From NCBI GenBank assembly GCA_964384215.1, contig CAYLLB010000012.1, positions 1-64,000 on the forward strand: a DNA stretch of 64,000 nt, given 5' to 3'. Each line of letters starts with the position of its first letter. Position 1 is the stretch's first letter. The notes under the pieces were generated by a model, which saw nothing but the letters and a program-made list of their open reading frames with translations, had not been told where the DNA came from and ran no database searches. The translations under genes and the position numbers were made by a program. The DNA is from JAJFUV01 sp964384215. GTDB taxonomy: Bacteria; Acidobacteriota; Terriglobia; Bryobacterales; Bryobacteraceae. Shown here in pieces: positions 8,092 to 17,323 of this stretch.

Positions 8092-9519
8092 TCAGCGACC
8101 TTTGTTTCTGGTACCGGATGGCTCCGGGGACGCAGCAGGAGGGGCCTGCCCTGTCAGAGTTCGGATCTTCGCACCGAACTGGCGTGCCTTCGCCGTGACG
8201 AGCGCTGTGTCGAACGTCAGCACACGCCGGCCGCGCACGATGAGTTTGCCGTTCACCATGACGTCCGAAACGTCGCTGGCTTTCAGTGCATAGACCAACT
8301 GGGAATACACGTTGTAAAGCGGCACGGCATGGGGCGCATCCAGCCGCACAGTGATCATATCGGCCCGCTTGCCCGGCTCGAGCGAGCCGATTTCCTTTTC
8401 CATTCCGAGTGCGCGTGCGCCCGCGATAGTCGCCATTTCGAAGACCGTTCTGGCGGGCAGCGCCGTGGGATCGCCGGTGGACACTTTCTGCAGTTTGGCA
8501 GCGAGGTCCATTTCCTCGAACAGGTTGAAGTCGTTGTTCGATCCGGCCGGCCCATCGGTGCCCAATGCCACCGCGACGCCGGCTCTAAGCATGGCCGCGA
8601 CAGGCGCCACGCCGCTGGCAAGCTTGGTGTTGCTCGAGGGACAGTGCGCCACGCCGACGTTCCATTTCCTGAAGATGGCGTGATCGGCCGCATCGGTCCA
8701 AACCGCGTGCGCCACCACCGTGCGGCCGTTGAACACCCCAAGCGAAGCAAGTAGTTCGACCGGACTCACGCCGCTCTTGGCACGCACCTGATCCACTTCG
8801 TGGCGCGTCTCCGCAAGGTGCGTGAGGAGCGGCACTCCGTACCGGTTTGCCAGTTCGCGGCAGGCCTTCATCGTCTCGTCGGAATTCGTATAGGGGGCAT
8901 GCGGGGCCACCGCCGGGACAATCAACTCGTCGTTGCGGAAGCGGCGGATAAAGCGCTCGGTGAACTGGAGCGATTCCGCCGGGGTCCTGGCGTCGGCCAC
9001 CGGAAACCCGATGATGGTCTCTCCCAGCACGCCGCGCAGTCCAATTTCTTTGGTGGCCTCGGCGACGGTGTCCTCGAAGTAGTACATGTCGGCGTAAGTC
9101 GTTACGCCGGCGAGCGCCATCTCGATCGCGGCCAGCCGCGTCCCCCAGCGCACAAAGTCCGGCGAGACGGCTTTGGCTTCGACCGGGAAGATGAACTTCT
9201 CCAGCCAGTCCTGGAGCCGTATGTCGTCGGCGATTCCCCGCAGAAGCGACATGGCCGCGTGGGCGTGCGCGTTGACGAGGCCCGGGGCGATCAGGCAGTC
9301 CGCGCAGTCGATGCGCCGCGCCGGTTGGTATTTCGCGTTTATGTCCGCGCGCGTGCCTACGGCGAGAATGCGACCTCCGCGCACGGCCACGGCGCCGCGC
9401 TCGATAAGGCGGCGCGCGCCGTCCATGGTGACGACGTAGCGCGCACTCCAGATGGCGTCGGCGGGCGCTGGGAAAGCCGCCGCAGCGGCCAGGGCGAGAC
9501 TAGCGAATAAACGAAGCAT
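8092..9519 (-). CDS. mtaD: Exported amidohydrolase of the 5'-methylthioadenosine/S-adenosylhomocysteine deaminase family
   Basis: A 475-residue metal-dependent amidohydrolase. It has the N-terminal H-x-H (H85, H87 in VNAHAHAAM), HLAETRHEV, VVAHAVW and the metal-ligand aspartate in LGTDGPAGSNN. These match the MTA/SAH/adenosine deaminase branch, which releases ammonia from 5'-methylthioadenosine or related nucleosides. Residues 1-22 form a clear signal peptide with an ADA-type cleavage site, so the enzyme should act in the periplasm, unlike typical cytoplasmic MtaD. It is the last gene of the salvage operon and overlaps cdd by 20 bases. The exact substrate is inferred; guanine-deaminase-like or other adenosine-analogue activity is possible. 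Confidence 0.75.
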   Translation of the reverse strand: MLRLFASLALAAAAAFPAPADAIWSARYVVTMDGARRLIERGAVAVRGGRILAVGTRADINAKYQPARRIDCADCLIAPGLVNAHAHAAMSLLRGIADDIRLQDWLEKFIFPVEAKAVSPDFVRWGTRLAAIEMALAGVTTYADMYYFEDTVAEATKEIGLRGVLGETIIGFPVADARTPAESLQFTERFIRRFRNDELIVPAVAPHAPYTNSDETMKACRELANRYGVPLLTHLAETRHEVDQVRAKSGVSPVELLASLGVFNGRTVVAHAVWTDAADHAIFRKWNVGVAHCPSSNTKLASGVAPVAAMLRAGVAVALGTDGPAGSNNDFNLFEEMDLAAKLQKVSTGDPTALPARTVFEMATIAGARALGMEKEIGSLEPGKRADMITVRLDAPHAVPLYNVYSQLVYALKASDVSDVMVNGKLIVRGRRVLTFDTALVTAKARQFGAKIRTLTGQAPPAASPEPSGTRNKGR

Positions 9520-9889
9520 CGAACGGCCTGGGGAACAGATCTTTCAGACGAAGAGTTTCGGTCACGCCGCGCGGGTTGGCGAGGATCACCTCGATATCTC
9601 CGCAGAACTCCCACAGGATCTGCCGGCAGGCGCCGCAGGGGGGCGTGGGATGCTCCGTCTGGGCCGCGATGGCCACGCGTCTGAACTCCCGCGCACCTTC
9701 GCTGACGGCCTTGAACACGGCCACGCGCTCGGCGCAAATCGTGAGGCCGAGGGTGGCGTTCTCTATGTTGCAGCCGGTCCAGACGCGGCCATCGGCATCC
9801 TCGATCGCGGCCCCGACCTGGAACTTCGAGTACGGCGCGCGGGCGTGGCGGCGAACTTCGAGCGCAGCGGCTACCAGGGCATCCATCAT
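9500..9889 (-). CDS. cdd: Cytidine deaminase
   Basis: A 129-residue homotetrameric-type cytidine deaminase converting cytidine and deoxycytidine to uridine and deoxyuridine. Zinc ligands are C52 (in ICAERVA, with catalytic E54), C85 and C88 (PPCGACRQ). NIENATLG contributes to the substrate pocket. Translation is coupled to punA by an ATGA overlap of 4 bases. Its product feeds the pyrimidine phosphorylase encoded at the head of the operon. Confidence 0.94.
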   Translation of the reverse strand: MMDALVAAALEVRRHARAPYSKFQVGAAIEDADGRVWTGCNIENATLGLTICAERVAVFKAVSEGAREFRRVAIAAQTEHPTPPCGACRQILWEFCGDIEVILANPRGVTETLRLKDLFPRPFDASFIR

Positions 9890-10716
9890 GCCTCCAGGCG
9901 CGGCACCAGCGCCTTGAGCAAGCGCACCAGCGTGCCGCGCACGGCGGCGCCGGTTTCCAGCACCTCTTCATGGCAGATCTTCTGCTTCAAGATGCCCGAG
10001 GCCATGTTGGTGACGCAGGAAATCGCCAGGACCTCCACGCCCATGTGACGCGCCGCAATCACTTCGGGTACGGTCGACATTCCCACCAGATCCGCGCCGA
10101 TGGTGCGCAGGTAGCGTATCTCGGCCGGCGTCTCGTAACTCGGGCCGAGCAGGGCCGCGTACACACCTTCCTGCAACCGTGTTCCGAGCGATTCCGCCAC
10201 GGCGCGGGCCGTCGTGCGCAGCCTCGCGGAATAGGCGTCGGACATATCCGGGAAGCGCGGCCCCAAGGTGTCGTCATTCGGTCCGGCGAGCGGGTTCGAG
10301 CCTTGCAGGTTGATGTGATCCGAAATCAGGACCAGCGCGCCCTGCCCGTAGGCCAGATTGATGCCGCCGGCTGCGTTGGTGAAGACGGCGGCGCGCACGC
10401 CCAGGCGTGCCAGTACGCGGATGGGGAAGACCACCTGGGCCGGAGTGTAGCCCTCGTAGAGATGCGCGCGCCCGGCCATGACCACCGTCTCGGTGGCCCC
10501 GATACTGCCGAACACCAACTTGCCCGCGTGACCCACGGCGGTGGAACGCGGCCAGCCGGGGATCTCCTCGTAAGGGACTTCGATCGCATCCTCGAGCTCC
10601 GCGGCGAAAGCGCCGAGCCCGCTGCCGAGCACGACGGCCACGCGCGGCGATCGGGCCACACGCGCTTCCAAGTACTTCCTGGCTTCTTCTATCACAAGAG
10701 CATCCCAGCGATGCAT
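9886..10716 (-). CDS. punA: Purine-nucleoside phosphorylase, trimeric type
   Basis: A 276-residue phosphorylase that cleaves inosine and guanosine with phosphate to the base and ribose-1-phosphate. Landmarks of the trimeric class are VVLGSGLGA (phosphate loop), AGRAHLYEGY, TNAAGGIN, HINLQGSNP and GPSYETPAE. It overlaps the end of nupC by 25 bases and cdd by 4. No clear Shine-Dalgarno precedes the start, so it is probably reached by coupling from nupC. Confidence 0.92.
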   Translation of the reverse strand: MHRWDALVIEEARKYLEARVARSPRVAVVLGSGLGAFAAELEDAIEVPYEEIPGWPRSTAVGHAGKLVFGSIGATETVVMAGRAHLYEGYTPAQVVFPIRVLARLGVRAAVFTNAAGGINLAYGQGALVLISDHINLQGSNPLAGPNDDTLGPRFPDMSDAYSARLRTTARAVAESLGTRLQEGVYAALLGPSYETPAEIRYLRTIGADLVGMSTVPEVIAARHMGVEVLAISCVTNMASGILKQKICHEEVLETGAAVRGTLVRLLKALVPRLEA

Positions 10717-11915
10717 GCAGACATGAAATTGGCCATGGTTCCGGCGGCCACCGCGCGCAAACCCAGCCGCGCCAGGTCCGACTTGCGGTTGGGCGCCAGC
10801 GCGCCGATGCCACCGATTTGGATAGCAATGGAGCTAAAATTGGCGAAACCGCACAGCGCGTAAGTAGCGATAGTGAACGAACGCGGGTCAAGCTGCGGCT
10901 GGAGGGGTCCCAACTGCAGGAAGGCCACGAATTCGTTCAGCACCAGGCGCGTTCCGAGTAGGTTACCCACGGTGAAGGCGTCCTTCCAACTTACCCCCAT
11001 CAGCCAGGCTACCGGAGCAAAGATGTAACCGAACAACGTTTCAAGCGACGAAGGCAGCCATCCCAAAAGCGGCAGAGTGTGGGCCCAGCCGAGGATGCCG
11101 TTCACCAAGGCGATGAGCGCCAGGAAGGCGATCAGCATACCGCCGATGTTAAGGGCCAGGTGCAGCCCGTCGCCGGCGCCGCGCGCCGCCGCGTCGATCA
11201 CGTTCACGCCCGGCCGCTGCACGTCCACTCTTACCTTGCCGGCGGTCTCGGGCGTGCCGGTTTCGGGGATGAAGATCTTGGCCAGCATGATGGTCGCCGG
11301 CGCGGTCATTATGACAGCCGTCAGCAGGTGCTTGATGTCCACTCCGGCGATCTTCACGTAAGCCGCCATCACGGCGCCGGAAACGTGGGCCATGCCGCTC
11401 GTCATGACCGTGAACAACTCCGACTCGGTCATGTTGGCCAGGAACGGCCGGATGGTCAGCGGCGCTTCGGTCTGGCCCATGAAGATGCTGGCGGCGACAT
11501 TGGTGGATTCCGCGCCGCTGGCGCCCATGACCCGCTGCATTACAACCGCCATGCCGCGCACGAACACCTGCATGACGCCGAAGTAGTACAGAATGGCGAA
11601 GAACGCCGCGATGAAAATGACGATGGGCAGCACCTGAAAGGCAAAGACCACGCCGAAAGGCCCGCTCTTGGCCCCGAGCGGCCCGAACACGAACTGGCTG
11701 CCGGACTCGGCGTAGGCCAGCAAGGCATTCACGCCCGTGCTGGCGTACTGGAACAGCTTGCCGAAGTCCGTCTTCAGCACCAGGAACGCGAAAGCGAACT
11801 GCAAACCCAGGCCCCAGGCGAGCAAGCTGAGTTTGATGGCGCGCTTGTGCTTGGACACCAGAAACGCCGCGAACAGAATCGCGACCAGACCCAGCAGTCC
11901 GGTGAAGCGCTGCAT
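10692..11915 (-). CDS. nupC: Concentrative nucleoside transporter (NupC/CNT family)
   Basis: A 407-residue inner-membrane symporter with about ten hydrophobic helices. The CNT core motif GQTEAPLTIRP and the matching second half (GNLLGTRLVLNEFVAF) carry the nucleoside and cation sites. It imports nucleosides using a proton or sodium gradient; which ion cannot be told here. It lies 10 bases after deoA and overlaps punA, so uptake and cleavage are co-expressed. Confidence 0.93.
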   Translation of the reverse strand: MQRFTGLLGLVAILFAAFLVSKHKRAIKLSLLAWGLGLQFAFAFLVLKTDFGKLFQYASTGVNALLAYAESGSQFVFGPLGAKSGPFGVVFAFQVLPIVIFIAAFFAILYYFGVMQVFVRGMAVVMQRVMGASGAESTNVAASIFMGQTEAPLTIRPFLANMTESELFTVMTSGMAHVSGAVMAAYVKIAGVDIKHLLTAVIMTAPATIMLAKIFIPETGTPETAGKVRVDVQRPGVNVIDAAARGAGDGLHLALNIGGMLIAFLALIALVNGILGWAHTLPLLGWLPSSLETLFGYIFAPVAWLMGVSWKDAFTVGNLLGTRLVLNEFVAFLQLGPLQPQLDPRSFTIATYALCGFANFSSIAIQIGGIGALAPNRKSDLARLGLRAVAAGTMANFMSACIAGMLL

Positions 11916-11925
11916 GGGGGAAGAC

Positions 11926-13230
11926 CTAGCCGACCACTTCGAGGATCAGCGCGCGCTCTTCGCTGGCGCTGGACGAAATGTGGAAGGCATCCTCGATGAG
12001 TCCCGCGGCCTCGTCCAGTCCGTCTTCCTTGGTGTAGTAGAGACGCGCCAGCACCCCGCCGGCATCCACTCGCTGTCCGACCTTCACTTCCAGGATGACG
12101 CCGACAGCCGGATCGACAACGTCGTCCTTCTTGCTGCGTCCGGCGCCGATCATGGCGGAAGCGCGGCCGATGTCTTCGGCGTCGATGGCGGTGACAAAAC
12201 CCGCGCGCGGCGAAGTGATTTCGCGGGCACCCAGCGCATTCGGCAGCAACTCGAACTTGTCGAGCACCCGCGGATCGCCGCCTTGCGCCTTGATGACTTC
12301 CTTGAACTTGCGGTAGCCCGAGCCGTCCAGCAGTCTGGCCTGCGCCAGTTCGCGGGCGTCATCGAGCGTCTTGGCGGCCTTACCGAGGTAGATCATTCGC
12401 GCGGCCAGCTCCAGCGAGAGGCGGGTCAAATCCACCGGGCCGGCGTTCTGCAAGGTCTGGGAAGCCTCCATGACCTCCAACGCATTGCCAATGGCATACC
12501 CGAGCGGCTGGTTCATGTCGGTGATCAGCGCCTGGACCCGTTTGTCCATGCGCCGGCCGATGGCCACCATGGCCTGTGCCAGCCTTCGGGCGTCCATCTG
12601 TCTCTTCATGAACGCGCCTGTGCCGCATTTGACGTCGAGCACGATGGCATCCAAACCCACAGCCAGCTTTTTCGACATGATCGAGGAAGCGATCAGGGGA
12701 ACGGACTCGATCGTGGCAGTGACATCACGCAGGCTGTACAGCTTCCCGTCGGCCGGAGCCACCTCGGGCGTCTGCCCGATGAAAGCCAAACCCAACTGTT
12801 TCAGTTGCTCGCGGAACTCGTCGATAGTGAGGCTGGTGCGGAAACCGGGAATGGACTCCAATTTGTCCAGCGTTCCGCCGGTATGGCCCAAGGCGCGCCC
12901 CGAAATCATGGGCACCACCACCCCGGCCGCCGCCGCCAAAGGCGCGGCGATGAGGCTGGTCTTGTCGCCCACGCCGCCGGTCGAGTGCTTGTCCACTTTG
13001 ACACCCGGCACGCTGGACAAGTCCACGGTCTCACCGGAACCCAACATGCAGCTCGTGAGGGCGGTGACCTCGCGGTCCGTCATGCCGGCGAAAAATACGG
13101 CCATGAGGAAGGCGGACATCTGGTAGTCAGGAATCTCATCCCTGGTGTAGCCCTCGACGAGATAGACAATCTCTTCCGGGGACAGTTCTTCGCCGTCCCG
13201 CTTCCGGTGGATCAGGTCGACAGTTCTCAT
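11926..13230 (-). CDS. deoA: Pyrimidine-nucleoside (thymidine) phosphorylase
   Basis: A 434-residue enzyme that splits thymidine, uridine or deoxyuridine with phosphate. The phosphate-binding signature KHSTGGVGDKTSL and SGRALGHTGGTLDKLES are diagnostic, and the helical N-terminal and alpha/beta C-terminal domains are complete. Whether it is thymidine-specific (DeoA) or broad (Pdp) cannot be decided. It is the first gene of the operon deoA-nupC-punA-cdd-mtaD. The 132 bases upstream are shared with the divergent gene at 13363. Confidence 0.92.
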   Translation of the reverse strand: MRTVDLIHRKRDGEELSPEEIVYLVEGYTRDEIPDYQMSAFLMAVFFAGMTDREVTALTSCMLGSGETVDLSSVPGVKVDKHSTGGVGDKTSLIAAPLAAAAGVVVPMISGRALGHTGGTLDKLESIPGFRTSLTIDEFREQLKQLGLAFIGQTPEVAPADGKLYSLRDVTATIESVPLIASSIMSKKLAVGLDAIVLDVKCGTGAFMKRQMDARRLAQAMVAIGRRMDKRVQALITDMNQPLGYAIGNALEVMEASQTLQNAGPVDLTRLSLELAARMIYLGKAAKTLDDARELAQARLLDGSGYRKFKEVIKAQGGDPRVLDKFELLPNALGAREITSPRAGFVTAIDAEDIGRASAMIGAGRSKKDDVVDPAVGVILEVKVGQRVDAGGVLARLYYTKEDGLDEAAGLIEDAFHISSSASEERALILEVVG

Positions 13231-13350
13231 TCTGTTTCTGTGAACCTAAGCCTACCATGCTATTCGGTTGAAAGTAAAGGACGAGTTGGGTTGTCCGGCC
13301 CCTTGTGCCAGCCGGACGCGGGTGTCTGGCTCCGGCTTTCGCGCCAGGGA

Positions 13351-13356
13351 TACAAT
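13351..13356 (+). promoter_or_regulatory. Candidate -10 element TACAAT
   Basis: TACAAT lies 6 bases before the GTG proposed as start of the exported two-domain protein. If used, transcription would begin at or next to the GTG, giving a leaderless message. No convincing -35 was found, so this is tentative. Confidence 0.35.
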
Positions 13357-13362
13357 TGTCTG

Positions 13363-14826
13363 GTGCGCCACCGGCTATGGTTGGGCCTTATCGGCATCCC
13401 GGTGCTGTTCGTCGAATCCTGCGGCCGGGGAGACGGCGTGAAGACGGACGCCGGCGCCTGGGTGGAGCATCGGGATGCGAAGGGCTTCAGTGTCCGGCTC
13501 CCGGAGAAGTGGAGGGCCGAGGTTGGCGATGGGGGCCTGGTAGTGCTTCGCGACCCTGCGCGCGGGGGACAAGTCCTCGTCCAGCCGTTCTTTCTGAATC
13601 ATCGCACCCGGGCTCTGGATTGGCTGGCCCAGGCGCCGGCGCGGCTGGGCATTCCTTTGCCGGCCTCGCGGATCTTACGCTCGGCGCAAGTCCGAAAGCG
13701 GCCGGACGAGGCCGCCGCCACGGCTTCCTACGCAAGCGCCTCCGGACCTGGGGTAGCCAGCCTGCTTTGTTCCATCGCCGGCAACAGTGGCATGCTCTAC
13801 GCGATTGCCGCGCCAGAGGGTGAGTTCGCCGCGCTCAAGCCGTCCCTTCTGCGCATAGTGAGAAGCTTCCGGTACACCGAAGCGACGCGTCCGGCGCCTG
13901 AGTTCGTAACCTTCAGTGATCCCAAGGAGGGCGCCTTCACGGTTGACGTGCCGCGCGGTTGGACCACAACAGGTGGGCTCTACCGCTTCGCCGCGACGGA
14001 CACCCGGCCGTATCTGCTGGTGGAATCGCCCGACGGCAAGATTCGCATTACCATCGGCGACGGCGAAACGCCATCCTTTACGGTCCCGAATCCCATGCTG
14101 ACCGCAGCCGGTTTTGCCGTGGGCCGCTGGTACTCGCCCGGCTATGGGGTCAACCTGCGGGTGTGGCCCTACATGAAAGGATCGGACTTCGCAGCCGCGT
14201 ACGTGGATCGCAAGTTCGCTTCGAAGTGCGGAGTGGTGCAGATTGCCGATCGGCGGGACCGGCCCGATCTGGACGCGCGCCTCGGGTTGGCGAGTTCGCA
14301 TGATGGCGGGATGCAAGGGAGGCTCATGACCGGAGAGGTGGCGTTCATCTGTGGGGAAGGAGCCACGCCACGAAGAGGCTACTACCTGGCGGGCACTGAG
14401 ACAGGTTCGGCCTATGGCACCGGCATCTGGAACGTGCAGTACCTATACGGATACCTGGCCGACGCCGATGCGGTCGAACTGGCCGGCGCGGTGCTGGCCC
14501 GCCTCGTTGCCAGTTCGCGTGTAAACCCGCAGTGGGCCGCGATGCAGAGCAACACGGGCCGCCAGCCGCTGGAAGTCGTCTTCCGAACGGGTGACGAAGT
14601 TTCTCGCATACTTGAAATGGACTACTGGAAAAGGCGGCGGGTGCAGAGCAGCGTTAGCGGGCAGTGGTCCAATATGGTCCTCGGCTTGACCAAGGCTGTC
14701 GATCCTGAGACTGGCCAGACATGGAAGGCCGCTTCCGGCCACAATTACTACTGGAGTAGGGAGACATCCGATGCCACCGGCTACGAGCGGCCGGATACGG
14801 ACTTTTCACTGCTCAAGGAATGGTGA
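13363..14826 (+). CDS. Exported two-domain protein of unknown function
   Basis: About 487 residues if the GTG at 13363 is used. The N-terminus is basic, then hydrophobic, ending VLFVESCG, so it is either a signal peptide or a weak lipobox with the cysteine at about residue 20. Two related segments follow: FSVRLPEKWRAEV near residue 45 and FTVDVPRGWTTTGGLY near 195. Each has the F-x-V-x-P-x-x-W pattern of PsbP/MOG1-like beta domains. The C-terminal third is rich in aromatic residues, with no recognised motif. The long in-frame extension upstream is antisense to deoA and is not accepted. I do not recognise a function; it is 36 bases upstream of an exported glycosidase-like gene. Confidence 0.65.
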   Translation: MRHRLWLGLIGIPVLFVESCGRGDGVKTDAGAWVEHRDAKGFSVRLPEKWRAEVGDGGLVVLRDPARGGQVLVQPFFLNHRTRALDWLAQAPARLGIPLPASRILRSAQVRKRPDEAAATASYASASGPGVASLLCSIAGNSGMLYAIAAPEGEFAALKPSLLRIVRSFRYTEATRPAPEFVTFSDPKEGAFTVDVPRGWTTTGGLYRFAATDTRPYLLVESPDGKIRITIGDGETPSFTVPNPMLTAAGFAVGRWYSPGYGVNLRVWPYMKGSDFAAAYVDRKFASKCGVVQIADRRDRPDLDARLGLASSHDGGMQGRLMTGEVAFICGEGATPRRGYYLAGTETGSAYGTGIWNVQYLYGYLADADAVELAGAVLARLVASSRVNPQWAAMQSNTGRQPLEVVFRTGDEVSRILEMDYWKRRRVQSSVSGQWSNMVLGLTKAVDPETGQTWKAASGHNYYWSRETSDATGYERPDTDFSLLKEW

Positions 14827-14862
14827 CAGAAGAAGACAGGAGACAGAATACAGGTGGGGCTC

Positions 14863-17313
14863 ATGACGGATCGAAGGGAATTCTTGCGGGCTTCGGCGGC
14901 GGCGGCCGCCAGCGTTGCTTTGCCGGTCCAGGGCATGGCGCGGGTTTTCGTTCAGCCGGTGAGCGGGACCGGATTCAAGCGGCGTCTGGCCGAGCGCGAA
15001 ATGCTGAGGGGGTTACGGAAGCTGGGCTTCCAGGCCGACATGGGACCCGGCACGGCGGCCGGTATTCGGATCAGCTTCGCCATCGAGACGGGAGGAGCGG
15101 CGGAATCGTACCGCATCGTGCGCGACGGCAAGGGGGCGCGGCTGGTAGCCCCGAACGAGCAGGCCCTGCTCTATGCCGTCTTCGACTTCCTCGAACGTCA
15201 GGGCGCGTTCTTCGGCATCGATGGCGAGAGTTACCCCATCGACCCGCCACGCGCGCTGGAGTTGCCACCAGAGAACCAGCCCTGGGCGTCCGCGCCTCGT
15301 TTCGCGGTTCGGGGCCTGCTGCCGTGGCCGGACTTTCTCAACTGCATCACGGTTTACAACGAGGAGGACTTCCGCGCCTACTTCGAAGCCATGCTGCGCA
15401 TGCGCTTCAACACCTTCGGAATGCACGTTTACACAACCGAGAAGCAGTGGGCCGAGTCGTATCTCTCCTTCGAGTTCGGCGGCGTAGGGCACGTCTCCTT
15501 TCTCGATACCACGGCGACCAACCGCTGGGGCTACCTTCCGCAGCGCACTTCGCGCTTCGGCATGGGCGCCGGCCAGTTTTACGATTCCGAAGTCTTCGGC
15601 AGCGACTCCACGCGGCTGGCGCGCGACACCTGGGAAGCCGCAGATCGCGCGCGCACGCTGTTACGCGACGCTTACTCTTACGCCGCCCGGCTCGGCATTC
15701 ACACCGGCATCGGATTTGAGCCGTACCGGATCCCCGACGAGATTTTTCGCGCCCTGCCGCCGGAAGTGAAAATCGATAAGCCCGTGGCCGGCGTGCGGTT
15801 CGACGTGGAATCCGTCACCGCCCGCAAGTTGCTCGAGGCGCGCCTGGCGCAACTGCTTGAAGCGTATCCGCAAGTCGACTATGTGTGGTTGTGGGAAGAC
15901 GAGGAAATGAACTGGCAGAGCCGCAAAACGGGAATCCCGCTTTCGGTGACGCCTTTCCTCCAAGCGCACGCTTTTCTGCGGCGGCACGCGCCCGGCAAGC
16001 GTCTGGTGGTGTCCGGCTGGGGCGGCGTGGCGCGTCATTTCGAGGACTTCCACAAGCGCCTGCCGGGCGACGTGATTTTCTCCTGCCTGAGCGATTCGCT
16101 CGGTTGGGACCCGGTGCACGAAGTCTTCGGCAAGCTGGAAGGCCGCGAGCGCTGGCCGATCCCGTGGCTGGAGGACGATCCCGGCATGTGGCTCACGCAG
16201 CTTCACGTACACCGTTTCAACAGGGACTTGAAGCGCGCAGAGGATTTCGGCTGCCAGGGCTTCATGGGTATCCACTGGCGCCACCGCATCGTGGACATCA
16301 CTGCCGGCTTCCAAGCGCAAGGGAGTTGGAAAGCCGCGCCCACGCCTGAGGACTACTACCGGGCGTATGCTCACAGCCAGGCCTCCGGCAACCGTGCCGG
16401 CAAGCTGGCCGCCACTCTCGAGGACGCCGACCGCAACCGCACGATCCTGTCGAGTTATGCCGGTAAAGGTCCGGACGGGCATGAGCGGATCAACGCCTAT
16501 TCCGGCGACTATTCGGAGGCCTTCGAATTCTGGCACGACTACGAGCCTTCCGCTGAAATCCTGCAATCCCAGAAACAAGTGGCCGGAGCTTTGCGTGCGC
16601 TCGCCGATGGCGCAACCTCGGCTTTCGAGAAAGAGCGCCTGGAATACATCACGCGGCACATCGAGTTCCAGGTCCCGTACGCGGAAGCCTGGACGCTTGC
16701 GCACAAGCTGCACCTCATCCTGAAGGAAGCGGGCACTCTAAGGAAGGAGGGCAAGCCGGCGGAGGCGCGCGAGAAGGTTTTGAGGCAGGGCGTTCCCGTG
16801 TGGCTCGAACTGGCGCCGCAAGTGCGCATGGCCGTGCTGCACTTCCAGCGGATCGTGGCCACGCGCAACGATCTCGGCACGCTCGCCAGCCTGCAGAACA
16901 AGTTTGTGCGTTTGGCGCTCCAACGTTTGAGCTTGTCGATGCAGGAGTACCTCGGCGAATTGCCGCCGGAAGTGGAGCGCGCGTTCGCAGAAACGGTTCG
17001 CGCGGACGCAACCGCGCCGGCGCGCGTGTTCCTGCCCACGCGTCCCAGCATGCTGGGCAAGGGCGAGAAGGTCAGGGTGAACATTGTCGTGATCGGCGGA
17101 GCGGATCCTGCCGGCGTGGTGCTGCACACACGCGCGCGCAACGCCGGGACCTGGCTTGCCACGCCTGCCGTGCTCGCGGGCCGCCGCACCTACACGGCCA
17201 CGCTGGGCCCGTTCCCGCCCGAAGCCGAACTGGTGGACTACTACGTCACGGCGGGCAACCTGAGCGCCCCGGCCGACGCGCCCACGCATTTGTATACGGT
17301 CACGGTGACGTAG
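14863..17313 (+). CDS. TAT-exported glycoside hydrolase-like protein (alpha-glucuronidase/hexosaminidase-type layout)
   Basis: An 816-residue protein. MTDRREFLRASAA is a twin-arginine leader followed by an Ala-rich hydrophobic stretch. Residues about 45-140 resemble the small alpha/beta domain in front of GH20 and GH67 barrels (EQALLYAVFDFLERQG). A TIM-barrel-like region follows, with MRFNTFGMHVY, the acidic cluster WLWEDEEMNW and FMGIHWRHR. The rest is helical, ending in a beta domain (ELVDYYVTAG). I infer a periplasmic glycosidase; the family and catalytic residues are not certain. AGGTGG precedes the ATG at 14863. It is followed after 10 bases by a radical SAM gene. Confidence 0.6.
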   Translation: MTDRREFLRASAAAAASVALPVQGMARVFVQPVSGTGFKRRLAEREMLRGLRKLGFQADMGPGTAAGIRISFAIETGGAAESYRIVRDGKGARLVAPNEQALLYAVFDFLERQGAFFGIDGESYPIDPPRALELPPENQPWASAPRFAVRGLLPWPDFLNCITVYNEEDFRAYFEAMLRMRFNTFGMHVYTTEKQWAESYLSFEFGGVGHVSFLDTTATNRWGYLPQRTSRFGMGAGQFYDSEVFGSDSTRLARDTWEAADRARTLLRDAYSYAARLGIHTGIGFEPYRIPDEIFRALPPEVKIDKPVAGVRFDVESVTARKLLEARLAQLLEAYPQVDYVWLWEDEEMNWQSRKTGIPLSVTPFLQAHAFLRRHAPGKRLVVSGWGGVARHFEDFHKRLPGDVIFSCLSDSLGWDPVHEVFGKLEGRERWPIPWLEDDPGMWLTQLHVHRFNRDLKRAEDFGCQGFMGIHWRHRIVDITAGFQAQGSWKAAPTPEDYYRAYAHSQASGNRAGKLAATLEDADRNRTILSSYAGKGPDGHERINAYSGDYSEAFEFWHDYEPSAEILQSQKQVAGALRALADGATSAFEKERLEYITRHIEFQVPYAEAWTLAHKLHLILKEAGTLRKEGKPAEAREKVLRQGVPVWLELAPQVRMAVLHFQRIVATRNDLGTLASLQNKFVRLALQRLSLSMQEYLGELPPEVERAFAETVRADATAPARVFLPTRPSMLGKGEKVRVNIVVIGGADPAGVVLHTRARNAGTWLATPAVLAGRRTYTATLGPFPPEAELVDYYVTAGNLSAPADAPTHLYTVTVT

Positions 17314-17321
17314 GAGGAGGT
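17314..17321 (+). promoter_or_regulatory. Strong ribosome binding site GAGGAGG before the radical SAM gene
   Basis: AGGAGGAGG lies immediately after the stop of the upstream glycosidase gene, and the next ATG at 17324 follows within a few bases. The site fixes the start so that the twin-arginine leader is part of the protein. Confidence 0.7.
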
Positions 17322-17323
17322 AT

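Noticed and set aside
8077..8093. Palindrome GAGCGG-N5-CCGCTC at the end of the deaminase gene
   Set aside because: A good stem, but it overlaps the stop codon and no U tract follows on the minus strand, so I do not call a terminator.
11737..13362. 5' half of a very long plus-strand frame ending at 14826
   Set aside because: This part is antisense to deoA and nupC and has no motif. Only the segment from 13363 shows a signal-like leader and protein-like composition.
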